Source: Epulopiscium sp. Nele67-Bin004
Lineage (GTDB): Bacteria > Bacillota_A > Clostridia > Lachnospirales > Cellulosilyticaceae
Length of the DNA stretch: 12,581 bases
Direction: 5' to 3'
Assembly (NCBI GenBank): GCA_002007315.1
Contig: LNZQ01000154.1
Location: forward strand, 1-12,581
Shown here: positions 1-6,887 of the stretch, piece by piece
Position numbering within the stretch: position 1 is the stretch's first letter
Layout: each line of letters begins with the position of its first letter
The notes under the pieces: generated by a model
The model's input: the letters and a program-made list of their open reading frames with translations, nothing else
What the model was told of the DNA's origin: nothing
The model's database searches: none
Program-made: the position numbers and the translations under genes

Positions 1-1990
1 TAGCTCTTATTCCTAATTCAGTTTGTAATTGTTCGTCTGACACTAGCTCATTTACATTTTCAATATGCAAATAGTGGTTCTTATTAATATGAATATTAGT
101 TGGGTGTTCCTCAAAGTAATCATCATACAATATTTCTGTTGCTAAAGGAGTATTTTCAACTTCACTTGGTATATCTATCCTTTTAGCTCTATTACAATAT
201 GCATTATTTATTTTAAACTCTCGCATAATCTCATTATTAATTGAATTTACTTCTACCACCGATGCCCTCCTATTAAAAACTTGACCATTAATCAAATCTC
301 TAATTGAAGCAGAGCAAATTAATCTATTATTATTTGGTAATTCTTGTATAGATGACATGTGATATGCAAACCATTCTTTTCCTCTTTCTTTACCAAATTG
401 CCATACTTGCTCCACTGTCATATTTTCAATATCCATCTTATACTCTACCCCCCTTGAGTACTCTACCCTATCTTTATCAAAAGCTACTTTTTTATCTAAA
501 CTTCTGTATATTCCATTATCAAAAATTATCAAATTCCTATCTTTTGATAACACAGCACTATGATGTATATAAGGGTATTCAAAATCATTTCCTATAGGCT
601 TTAGTAAATACTTATGAAACTTTGGTTGCCAATTTGTAGGATCACTTAGTATCCAATTTAATTTTTTAGTAGTTTTATTTATGCTAATTATCCCTTGATG
701 TTTTCCTGACATTATAATTGCATCTTCTATTTCATCATAATATAATGAATTAATATGCAACCAATCTTCATCTAAATTCATTGTCCACAATATACCTATA
801 CGATTTTTATCTAATATTAAACTCATATCCCATATATCAATAATTTTTCCTGTATTAAAGTCTATCTCTAATATCACATCTTCCTGATTTCCATTATCCC
901 CATTAGAAGCTAATAATATATTTTTGCTAGGTAATATAATAAAATCATGATGCACTCCATAAGGCATCTTATTTATTTTAGTAATCTTTCCTGTATACAT
1001 CATGTTCATTATCCATTTTGGATAATAGTAACTATAATCAGTAAATCTCTCTCCCCCTGCTAATTGTATACCTAAGGTACTAAATTGATGTTCAATATGA
1101 TAAACATTTTTAAGATGCAAACGTACATTCCCTAATGTATCCATCCAATAATAGTTGTATAAAACTCCTACATACATCATATATTGTTCATCACTAGAAT
1201 TATTTATAACTTCTATATCAAAATCTCTATCCAGCTTTTGAGTAATCATTTCTATTATAGCAGTTGTCCCCTCCCCCCCTATTTGTTCTGTTTTAGTTAT
1301 CTCAACGCTATTAATAGCATCTTCATATAACCCAAATACAGGTATCTCATGTTCTGTATTAAATCCTTTAACCTTCATCTCTACAGGTACTTCTCCTAAT
1401 ACTTTAAATGCTACCTGACACGGTTGCTCTGTTCTAAATTTTATTATGGCACTAAGAGGGTTCATATCATATGGATCTATTTTTATATATGGATTTTCAA
1501 AAGTATGCTTATTTTTGCTATACTCATCTTCCAAAAGTTGCTCATAATGATACTGCTCTTTTAATAAATTTTCTTCTTGATTAGAAATTTTAATTTGGGA
1601 AGTTAAACTAACTTTATTTAAAACTTTAGTAGGCAAATAAAACTCTTTATATCTACTAAACTGTATCACAGTTAAATAATTTACTAAGATTACATAATCA
1701 ATCCCACTATTTACTATAGCTTCTCTATTCTCTCTAACAAATAGCTTTAAATCTGGAATTATAATAATTGGATTTTCAAATTCCTTGCACTGCTCTAGAG
1801 AATATATAACTTGTCCTCTCACCTCTGTTCCTTCTAGATGTTTTCTTATATCACAAAATCCTTTTATATATTCTTGTTCTCCTAATTCGCTAAATAACGT
1901 AATAATATTTTCTGACACTTGCCATGCACTATAAACAAACACATCATATCTATTTTCTTTTACTAACTCTACTATTTTCTGTATATTCAT
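1..1990 (-). CDS. Rossmann-like domain fused to arylsulfate sulfotransferase (ASST), partial
   Basis: The frame opens with ATG at 1988-1990 and stays open for 663 codons to the window edge, so the C-terminus is missing. Residues 1-125 resemble the Rossmann-like N-domain of the neighbouring methyltransferases. Residues about 172-260 (NPLSAIIKFRTEQPCQVAFK, HEIPVFGLY) match the ASST N-terminal beta domain. Residues about 340-600 match the beta-propeller: HHDF at 347-350, DWLHINS at 409-415, SGKHQG at 428-433 and HHSA at 476-479. In E. coli ASST the active site is His252, His356, Arg374 and His436. The 18-residue gap between H412 and K430 equals His356-Arg374, so Lys seems to replace the Arg. The family transfers sulfate from an aryl sulfate without PAPS. 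No signal peptide is visible, unlike periplasmic ASSTs, so a cytoplasmic site is inferred. It lies last in the visible operon, 166 nt after the methyltransferase stop. The family call is firm; the substrate is unknown. Confidence 0.85.
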   Translation of the reverse strand, partial: MNIQKIVELVKENRYDVFVYSAWQVSENIITLFSELGEQEYIKGFCDIRKHLEGTEVRGQVIYSLEQCKEFENPIIIIPDLKLFVRENREAIVNSGIDYVILVNYLTVIQFSRYKEFYLPTKVLNKVSLTSQIKISNQEENLLKEQYHYEQLLEDEYSKNKHTFENPYIKIDPYDMNPLSAIIKFRTEQPCQVAFKVLGEVPVEMKVKGFNTEHEIPVFGLYEDAINSVEITKTEQIGGEGTTAIIEMITQKLDRDFDIEVINNSSDEQYMMYVGVLYNYYWMDTLGNVRLHLKNVYHIEHQFSTLGIQLAGGERFTDYSYYYPKWIMNMMYTGKITKINKMPYGVHHDFIILPSKNILLASNGDNGNQEDVILEIDFNTGKIIDIWDMSLILDKNRIGILWTMNLDEDWLHINSLYYDEIEDAIIMSGKHQGIISINKTTKKLNWILSDPTNWQPKFHKYLLKPIGNDFEYPYIHHSAVLSKDRNLIIFDNGIYRSLDKKVAFDKDRVEYSRGVEYKMDIENMTVEQVWQFGKERGKEWFAYHMSSIQELPNNNRLICSASIRDLINGQVFNRRASVVEVNSINNEIMREFKINNAYCNRAKRIDIPSEVENTPLATEILYDDYFEEHPTNIHINKNHYLHIENVNELVSDEQLQTELGIRA

Positions 1991-2156
1991 AATTTAATTC
2001 TCTCCCCTATTAGCCTTTATATCTATCAATAATACACTGTATCTTTTGGGTTTTAAAAAATAAATAATGGCAATCTATGAAATGTTACTTTTTATTCGCT
2101 TCGCACCTTCTTTACTTTTATAGTAAATTTTAAAAATATTACTTACTGATAATTTC
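1991..2156 (-). other. 166-nt intergenic leader before the ASST gene
   Basis: This is the longest gap inside the operon. On the minus strand a GGGGAGAG stretch lies about 9 nt before the ASST ATG and is a plausible ribosome binding site. A 6-bp AT-only hairpin (TTTACT/AGTAAA, 2111-2127) is too weak to be a terminator and has no U-run. I see no convincing -35/-10 pair, but an internal promoter cannot be excluded in sequence this AT-rich. Confidence 0.4.
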
Positions 2157-3323
2157 TTAAACTGCATAACATACTATTTCATTCAACTTTTGTGAGTAAC
2201 CTCTTAAATATAACCTATAATCTGGATTTAATTCTTTAATTTGAAAAGGAAGTTTCATAAAATCATCAATACTGTGGTATAGACAAATTACTAATTTTGG
2301 CTTATCTCTTAAAATAGTTTCCTTTGCCCCTTCTAGTGCATATTGCTCTGCGCCTTCTATATCCATCTTTATATACGTAACTTCTATATCTTTACAAATA
2401 TTATCTATAGCATCTACTTCTATAGTTATTTCTGTAAAATGTTCAGGCAAGTTTTCATTTTTAGTTCCATTATGGTTAATTCTAGAAGCCCCTGGATTTT
2501 GTTCATTGATATAAAAATAAAGTGAACCTTGTTTATTATAAGCTCCTTTATTTATTACCCTTACATTAGTTAATTGATTTTCCTCTATATAATTTTCTAT
2601 CACCTTAATCCGTTCTGGCTGTGGCTCAAAACATATCACTTGCTTAAACTGATTATTTGTAATATTTCTAAATATTGTTAAGGTATCTCTATTGCCAGCC
2701 CCGACATCAAGAAATACTTCCTCATTAGTCAAATTTATTATTTCTTGATCAAAATATTGTGGTATATCTAAATCTAAATGTTTATATGCTTCCTTTGGTT
2801 CTCCAGTATTTATATAAGTTAATAGCCCCTTAAATAATTGTTTAGACTTTTCATCAGCCCATAAATCTTCATATTTATCTAATAATTCCTCATATTCCTT
2901 GCTATATACTTCCCAATTTTTTCTCCAATCTCTCATCCCCCCTATAAAGTATTCAGCCTTAATATTATATGAATTAACTTTAGCATTATATAAAGTAACT
3001 ATATTAATTTTAATATCACTATAAACTTCCAATGTCCCTATCATAATATCTGTACTCTTTTTTGAAACTGCACCTATTATCATATTTATTTGTGTTACAT
3101 CATCAACGATAGCCCCCCCCCCTAACTCTTCAATTGTTATTACTGGGACTTCATCAATATACTGTATTTCGCTTGCTCCTCTGTCAATAAAATAATCTAC
3201 TCTCATTATATTAGCCTTATAAACAGATTGACCTAGCTCACTTGCTCCATAAATTATATTTAAAGAATTTCCTTCCTTCGTTAACTCTAAAAACTCTTTA
3301 TCATTCTCACATACCCTAATCAT
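2157..3323 (-). CDS. Rossmann-like + FkbM-family methyltransferase, copy B (in frame, G10)
   Basis: This is a 388-aa protein. ATG at 3321-3323 is chosen because AGAGG at 3333-3337 lies 9 nt upstream; the in-frame TTG at 3332 would touch that site. Residues 1-110 form a Rossmann-like domain (NIIYGASELGQSVY, then DYFIDRG and PVITIEEL), reminiscent of regulatory or nucleotide-binding domains before sugar-modifying enzymes. Residues about 200-388 are an FkbM-type SAM methyltransferase with CFEPQP at 231-236 and YIKMDIEGAE at 317-326; the family O-methylates sugars and polyketides. Motif I reads DVGAGNRD (206-213) rather than DVGANxGD, so the glycine-rich SAM loop looks damaged and activity is doubtful. 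A G10 tract encodes Gly68-70 and the first base of Ala71. It is a tandem paralog of the gene just upstream. The linker at residues 108-132 is unlike that of its twin. Confidence 0.85.
   Translation of the reverse strand: MIRVCENDKEFLELTKEGNSLNIIYGASELGQSVYKANIMRVDYFIDRGASEIQYIDEVPVITIEELGGGAIVDDVTQINMIIGAVSKKSTDIMIGTLEVYSDIKINIVTLYNAKVNSYNIKAEYFIGGMRDWRKNWEVYSKEYEELLDKYEDLWADEKSKQLFKGLLTYINTGEPKEAYKHLDLDIPQYFDQEIINLTNEEVFLDVGAGNRDTLTIFRNITNNQFKQVICFEPQPERIKVIENYIEENQLTNVRVINKGAYNKQGSLYFYINEQNPGASRINHNGTKNENLPEHFTEITIEVDAIDNICKDIEVTYIKMDIEGAEQYALEGAKETILRDKPKLVICLYHSIDDFMKLPFQIKELNPDYRLYLRGYSQKLNEIVCYAV
3113..3122 (-). repeat. Poly-G tract, G10 (C10 on + strand), in copy B
   Basis: Ten consecutive C on the plus strand are read as ten G in the coding strand, within the LGGGA codons of the Rossmann-like domain. 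The frame is kept at this length. Apart from its twin at 4333-4344, no other C/G run in the window exceeds 7. Such a tract in a roughly 30% GC genome is a typical slipped-strand contingency element. Confidence 0.9.
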
Positions 3324-3332
3324 CTTATTCAA

Positions 3333-3337
3333 CCTCT
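3333..3337 (-). promoter_or_regulatory. Ribosome binding site of copy B, derived from ATP-grasp gene tail
   Basis: AGAGG lies 9 nt before ATG 3323. The 13 nt before that ATG (GAGGTTGAATAAG) are identical to the sequence before copy A. There, that sequence is the end of the ATP-grasp coding region, including its TAA stop. Copy B therefore carries a duplicated scrap of the ATP-grasp gene as its leader, with the first SD base changed from G to A. This site decides the start codon. Confidence 0.7.
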
Positions 3338-3385
3338 ATTCTTAAAAAATTTTATTTTTTGTAATTGTTCCCTTAACTCTTCCTC

Positions 3386-4264
3386 CTACACTGCATAACA
3401 CACTATTTCGATTAACATTCGTGAATAACCTCTTAAATATAATTTATAATCTGGATTTAATTCTTTAATTTGAAAAGGAATTTTCATAAAATCATCAATA
3501 CTATGGTATAGACAAATTACTAATTTTGGCTTATCTCTTAAAATAGTTTCCTTTGCTCCCTCTATTGCATATTGCTCTGCGCCTTCTATATCCATCTTTA
3601 TATACGTAACTTCTATATCTTTACAAATATTATCTATAGCATCTACTTCTATAGTTATTTCTGTAAGATTTTCAGGCAAGTTTTCATTTTTAGTTCCATT
3701 ATGGTTAATTCTAGAACCCCCTGGATGTTGTTCATTGATATAAAAAGAAAGTGAACCTTGTTTATTATAAGCTCCTTTATTTATTAACCTTACATTAGTT
3801 AATTGATTTTCCTCTATATAATTTTCTATCATTTTACTCTGTTCTGGCTGTGGCTCAAAACATATCACTTGCTTAAACTGATTATTTGTAATATTTCTAA
3901 ATATTTTTAATGTATCTCCATCATTAGCTCCTACATCAAGAAATACTTCCTCATTAGTCAAATTTATTATTTCTTGATCAAAATATTGTGGTATATCTAA
4001 ATCTAAATATTTATAGGCTTCTTTTAATTCTCCAGTATTTATATAAGTTAATAGCCCCTTAAATAGTTGTTTAGATTTTTCATCGGCCCATAAATCTTCA
4101 TATTTATCTAATAATTCCTCATATTCCTTGCTGTATATCTCCTTATTTTTTCTCCACCTTCTATGTGCATTCTTAAGTTCAAATATATTCTCCAGAAAAT
4201 TATATTTTATTAACGGAAAGACATTAATTTTAATATCACTATAAACTTTTAATGTCCTTATCAT
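3386..4264 (-). CDS. FkbM methyltransferase copy A, C-terminal part (out of frame with its start)
   Basis: This 292-aa open frame is the downstream part of copy A, separated from its start by the G12 tract. The ATG at 4264 has no Shine-Dalgarno sequence and corresponds to an internal methionine of copy B (DIMIGTLEV), so I infer it is not a real start. The methyltransferase domain is complete: FLDVGANDGD (canonical SAM motif I), CFEPQP, YIKMDIEGAE and CLYHS. It is almost identical to copy B except for a 22-residue linker (4157-4222) and scattered changes. No lesion other than the tract length is visible: 10 or 13 G would join this to the N-terminal part as a 385 or 386 aa protein. It may be a phase-OFF gene rather than a dead one; a homopolymer sequencing error is the main alternative. 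Confidence 0.8.
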   Translation of the reverse strand: MIRTLKVYSDIKINVFPLIKYNFLENIFELKNAHRRWRKNKEIYSKEYEELLDKYEDLWADEKSKQLFKGLLTYINTGELKEAYKYLDLDIPQYFDQEIINLTNEEVFLDVGANDGDTLKIFRNITNNQFKQVICFEPQPEQSKMIENYIEENQLTNVRLINKGAYNKQGSLSFYINEQHPGGSRINHNGTKNENLPENLTEITIEVDAIDNICKDIEVTYIKMDIEGAEQYAIEGAKETILRDKPKLVICLYHSIDDFMKIPFQIKELNPDYKLYLRGYSRMLIEIVCYAV

Positions 4265-4314
4265 AATATCTATACTATTTTTTGAAACTGCACCTATTAT
4301 TATATTTATTTGTG

Positions 4315-4545
4315 TTACATCATCAACGATAGCCCCCCCCCCCCTAACTCTTCAATTGTTATTACTGGGACTTCATCAATAGACTGTATTTCGTTTGCTC
4401 CTCTGTCAATAAAATAATCTACTCTCATTATATCAGCCTCATAAACAGATTGACCTAGCTCACTTGCTCCATAAATTATATTTAAAGAATTTCCTTCCTT
4501 AGTTAACTCTAAAAACTCTTTATCATTCTCACATACCCTAATCAT
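4315..4545 (-). CDS. FkbM methyltransferase copy A, N-terminal part truncated at G12
   Basis: This 76-aa product begins at ATG 4543-4545, preceded by GGAGG at 4555-4559. An ATG at 4563 is in frame, but it lies upstream of that site, inside the ATP-grasp gene, and is not favoured. Residues 1-67 match copy B almost exactly (MIRVCENDKEFLELTKEG...). The frame then enters a run of 12 G, shifts, and ends as GGGGLSLMM at a TAA at 4315-4317. It lies 1 nt after the ATP-grasp stop, so translation is probably coupled. As sequenced it yields only a truncated Rossmann-like domain. The lost frame continues in the ORF ending at 3386. Confidence 0.8.
   Translation of the reverse strand: MIRVCENDKEFLELTKEGNSLNIIYGASELGQSVYEADIMRVDYFIDRGANEIQSIDEVPVITIEELGGGGLSLMM
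4333..4344 (-). repeat. Poly-G tract, G12 (C12 on + strand), in copy A
   Basis: Twelve consecutive C on the plus strand lie at exactly the codon position of the G10 tract in copy B. The two extra bases put the downstream methyltransferase domain out of frame. Loss of two or gain of one G would restore it. The flanks of the two tracts are otherwise almost identical. Confidence 0.9.
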
Positions 4546-4546
4546 C

Positions 4547-5716
4547 TTATTCAACCTCCACATAAATTAGATTTTGCATATCCTTCATCGTATCTTCCAT
4601 TTCTATCTTTGTATCAAATTCAAGAAGTACTACACCTATTTTTTCTTTGAGATATTGGGTAATTTGTTGTCCTTCTTTTATCCAAATAAACTTTTGATAC
4701 ATATTTGGCTTTATACTTTTGTCTATATAGATTTTATTTATTGTTCCATTTTTGGTTGCCATAATACACACTCTAGCTACATATTTTGTAGGAGAATTAA
4801 TTTTTGGAATATCAACTTTTATTCCACATTCAGATTTTACTATCATTTCTGCCCACGGTAACTTTGTCAAATGTTCGGCATGATATGGGTAAATATCTCC
4901 TGCACATCTTCTTGTTATTTCCAAAATGTATGGAGTTTCTTCCTTTAAAATGTACTGTATATGAAATATTCCATCTACTAAATTTAATTGGTTAGCAATT
5001 TTCTCACTTATTTTTGTTAACTGCTCTTCTAATATCTCAATTTTTTCTGCAGGAGCAGTTGAGCTACTTATTAAATATGGATTTAAAAACGTAAACTCGT
5101 TGGCACTAAAATATGCCACCACTTTTTTATTTATCAAAAATGCACTAAAACTATGATGAGTTCCTTCTATATACTGTTCCACCACAACGCTTTTTTGCTT
5201 AGATAACGAAAATGTATGTTGTAGGGCTGGCTCTAAATCATCTTTAGTTTCCACTTTTGATACGCCATGTCCACTCGTTAAATCTACAGCTTTTACTATA
5301 ACTGGATATTCAAAATCAGCCTCTAATACATCTTCTATGCTTGTAAATTGATAGGCTTTTGGAGAAGGTATATTGTATTCTTGGCAAAATTTTCTAAATT
5401 TATCTTTATGATGGATAGTTAAAGTTGTATTATAGTTATCATGGCCAGCTAATCCCATTTTTTCAGCTACATACGAGGCACTGACCATACCAAAATCACT
5501 GGCACACGAACATATTGCCTCTATTTGTAATTTTTGAACTAATTCTAAAATTTGCTGTGGGTCTGAAATATCAGCATTGTGATATTCATCTGCAAATTTA
5601 TGCCCTACAAGCTCTGGCTTATTTCCTGTTGTAATTACGTAGTAGCCAAGTTTTTTTCCTTCTTTTATTAATGGAATATCTGGATAGCTAGCGTTTAAAA
5701 TTAGTAACTTTTTCAT
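4547..5716 (-). CDS. ATP-grasp family carboxylate-amine ligase
   Basis: This 389-aa protein has an ATP-grasp architecture. There is a Rossmann-like preATP-grasp domain (1-100, LLILNASYPDIPLIKEGKKL). The ATP-binding domain shows PVIVKAVDLTSGHGV (138-152, with Lys142 and a glycine-rich loop), VVVEQYIEG (177-185) and YILEITRRCAGD (263-274, with Glu266 and Arg269/270 as likely Mg-ATP and substrate ligands). A further C-terminal domain follows to 389. Family members activate a carboxylate as acyl phosphate and join it to an amine, as in PurK, PurT, carbamoyl phosphate synthase or amino-acid ligases. The start ATG overlaps the oxidoreductase stop by 4 nt (ATGA). Next to an aminosugar transaminase and WbqC, an inferred role is amide-linking an acid to the 4-amino sugar or making that acyl group. 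Substrate is not determinable here. Confidence 0.85.
   Translation of the reverse strand: MKKLLILNASYPDIPLIKEGKKLGYYVITTGNKPELVGHKFADEYHNADISDPQQILELVQKLQIEAICSCASDFGMVSASYVAEKMGLAGHDNYNTTLTIHHKDKFRKFCQEYNIPSPKAYQFTSIEDVLEADFEYPVIVKAVDLTSGHGVSKVETKDDLEPALQHTFSLSKQKSVVVEQYIEGTHHSFSAFLINKKVVAYFSANEFTFLNPYLISSSTAPAEKIEILEEQLTKISEKIANQLNLVDGIFHIQYILKEETPYILEITRRCAGDIYPYHAEHLTKLPWAEMIVKSECGIKVDIPKINSPTKYVARVCIMATKNGTINKIYIDKSIKPNMYQKFIWIKEGQQITQYLKEKIGVVLLEFDTKIEMEDTMKDMQNLIYVEVE
4555..4559 (-). promoter_or_regulatory. Ribosome binding site of copy A inside the ATP-grasp gene
   Basis: A perfect GGAGG lies within the final codons of the ATP-grasp gene, 9 nt before ATG 4545. It supports the 4545 start over the upstream in-frame ATG at 4563. 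Confidence 0.7.
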
Positions 5717-6876
5717 AAGTAAACCCTTCTTCCTAACTCTGCTGATTTGTATGCGGCATACACTATTTGAGTTGTTTCATAGGCCAATCTAAAATCTGAT
5801 TGTGGCTGCCTATTAAAATATACTGCCTCCACAAAATCTTGCATTTGACCAACATATCCTCTAATTATTTCATCTGCAATAAACGGTTTGTTCCAGCCAA
5901 TTTTTGACGGCAACATTTCCGATAAATAGACATCATTTATATTCTCTTCGTCCAAAAAATATGTTTCCATTAGGTCGTTCATTGTTAATTTACAATTTAG
6001 TGTCGCATCATTGCAGTACAATTCTACATAATTTTTACTACCACCTAGACAAGTATCCGTTGCCATTATTACGGCTCGGCTTTTATCCGAAAATGTTAAA
6101 ATTAAAGTTGCCATATCTTCAACATCTTGGGGATTAGCCTTTATGTGCCGTCTTTCATAATCTGAAAGTGTTGGTAAAATTGTTTCTACATCTGCCAAAA
6201 TACTCTCAACTTTTATAATTTTATTGTGGGTAATGGCTTCTTGCTGCTTTAGCCAAAGTATTGCCGTTAGAGGGTGTACCCCCACTCGAATTAAGCTTCC
6301 TCCCCCCGTTTTGTTCCATTCCCCAGCAACTTTGGAACTAGAACCTTTTAAGCTTTCTTCACCTTTCATATACAACAGTTTACTTTTTTTATGCCTAATT
6401 ATTTCCGCCGCCTTTTCTATAGCAGGAGCATAAATAAAATTTTCTGCATACATAAATTTTAGGCTTTTATTTTCAAGTTCTGACGAGATTTTGTTTAGAA
6501 TATTTATAACATGGTCATACATCTCTGTTTTTGAAGTTAACATTCCGTTCTCATCTCCAAAATATCCAACAAAAGGTTTTTCACAAATAATATGTTTATT
6601 TGCGTTGATTGCTCTAAAAATTATATTTTCATGTGTATAGGCTGGTGTACAAATATCAATTATATCTATTTCTTCATCTTGTAAAATATCATCTATATTT
6701 GTAGAAATATTTTCAAATCCATAAGCTTGTTGTGCCTGTAACAGCTGGCTTTCACGTCTTGCTACTATAGTTTTAAACCTAAGTTTTAGCCCACTTATAG
6801 ATACTTTTTTTAGACCTTCCATATGAAGCTGTGTTGCCCGTCCTGCTCCTATCATACCAATACAAATAGTATCCAT
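5713..6876 (-). CDS. Gfo/Idh/MocA family NAD(P)-dependent oxidoreductase
   Basis: This 387-aa protein starts at ATG 6874-6876 with AGGAGGAG 6 nt upstream. The N-terminal Rossmann domain shows GMIGAGRATQ (7-16) and DIIDICTPAYTHENI (71-85). CEKPF at 98-102 contains the family's conserved Lys100. The C-terminal alpha/beta domain includes TGGGSLIRVGVHPLTAILW (190-208), with His201 at the usual catalytic histidine site. The common Asp of GGGxxxDxGxH is Arg here, which may be a subfamily trait. Such enzymes oxidise or reduce sugar hydroxyls, often on nucleotide sugars. Its stop overlaps the ATP-grasp start, and it follows the WbqC gene by 11 nt. The likely substrate is a nucleotide sugar or a small acid destined for attachment, by inference from context. 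Confidence 0.88.
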   Translation of the reverse strand: MDTICIGMIGAGRATQLHMEGLKKVSISGLKLRFKTIVARRESQLLQAQQAYGFENISTNIDDILQDEEIDIIDICTPAYTHENIIFRAINANKHIICEKPFVGYFGDENGMLTSKTEMYDHVINILNKISSELENKSLKFMYAENFIYAPAIEKAAEIIRHKKSKLLYMKGEESLKGSSSKVAGEWNKTGGGSLIRVGVHPLTAILWLKQQEAITHNKIIKVESILADVETILPTLSDYERRHIKANPQDVEDMATLILTFSDKSRAVIMATDTCLGGSKNYVELYCNDATLNCKLTMNDLMETYFLDEENINDVYLSEMLPSKIGWNKPFIADEIIRGYVGQMQDFVEAVYFNRQPQSDFRLAYETTQIVYAAYKSAELGRRVYL

Positions 6877-6887
6877 CTATACTCCTC

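Larger units (their letters stand above)
2157..4557 (-). repeat. Tandem duplication of a 1.2 kb FkbM-type gene unit
   Basis: The two units, roughly 2157-3336 and 3386-4558, are direct repeats about 1.22 kb apart and appear more than 90% identical by eye over most of their length. They include the last 13 nt before the start codon. A short segment (2928-3002 in one, 4157-4222 in the other) is unrelated, giving different linkers of 25 and 22 residues. About 50 nt of non-repeated AT-rich sequence lies between them. Recombination between the copies could delete, amplify or exchange tract length and motif I. Confidence 0.85.

Noticed and set aside
352..597. Plus-strand ORF of 81 aa
   Set aside because: It lies antisense inside the strongly supported ASST reading frame, lacks a good ribosome binding site and has low-complexity hydrophobic composition.
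1273..1279. C7 run in the ASST gene, and C5-C6 runs elsewhere (448-453, 2937-2942, 6302-6307, 11056-11061)
   Set aside because: All are in frame, and several encode conserved glycines such as GGG motifs. They are too short to be confident contingency tracts, though the C7 in ASST merits a glance in read data.
2111..2127. Hairpin TTTACT/AGTAAA downstream of the copy B gene
   Set aside because: The stem is only 6 bp, all but one pair A-T, without a U-run, so it would not end transcription.
2343..3754. Two near-identical plus-strand 60-aa ORFs (2343-2525 and 3572-3754)
   Set aside because: They match each other only because both are antisense shadows of the duplicated methyltransferase domain. 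No ribosome binding site or domain is visible.
4546..4563. Upstream ATG at 4563 as start of copy A, and TTG at 3332 for copy B
   Set aside because: Both lie upstream of, or directly against, the Shine-Dalgarno sequence that serves the ATG at 4545 or 3323, and the repeat alignment supports the later starts.
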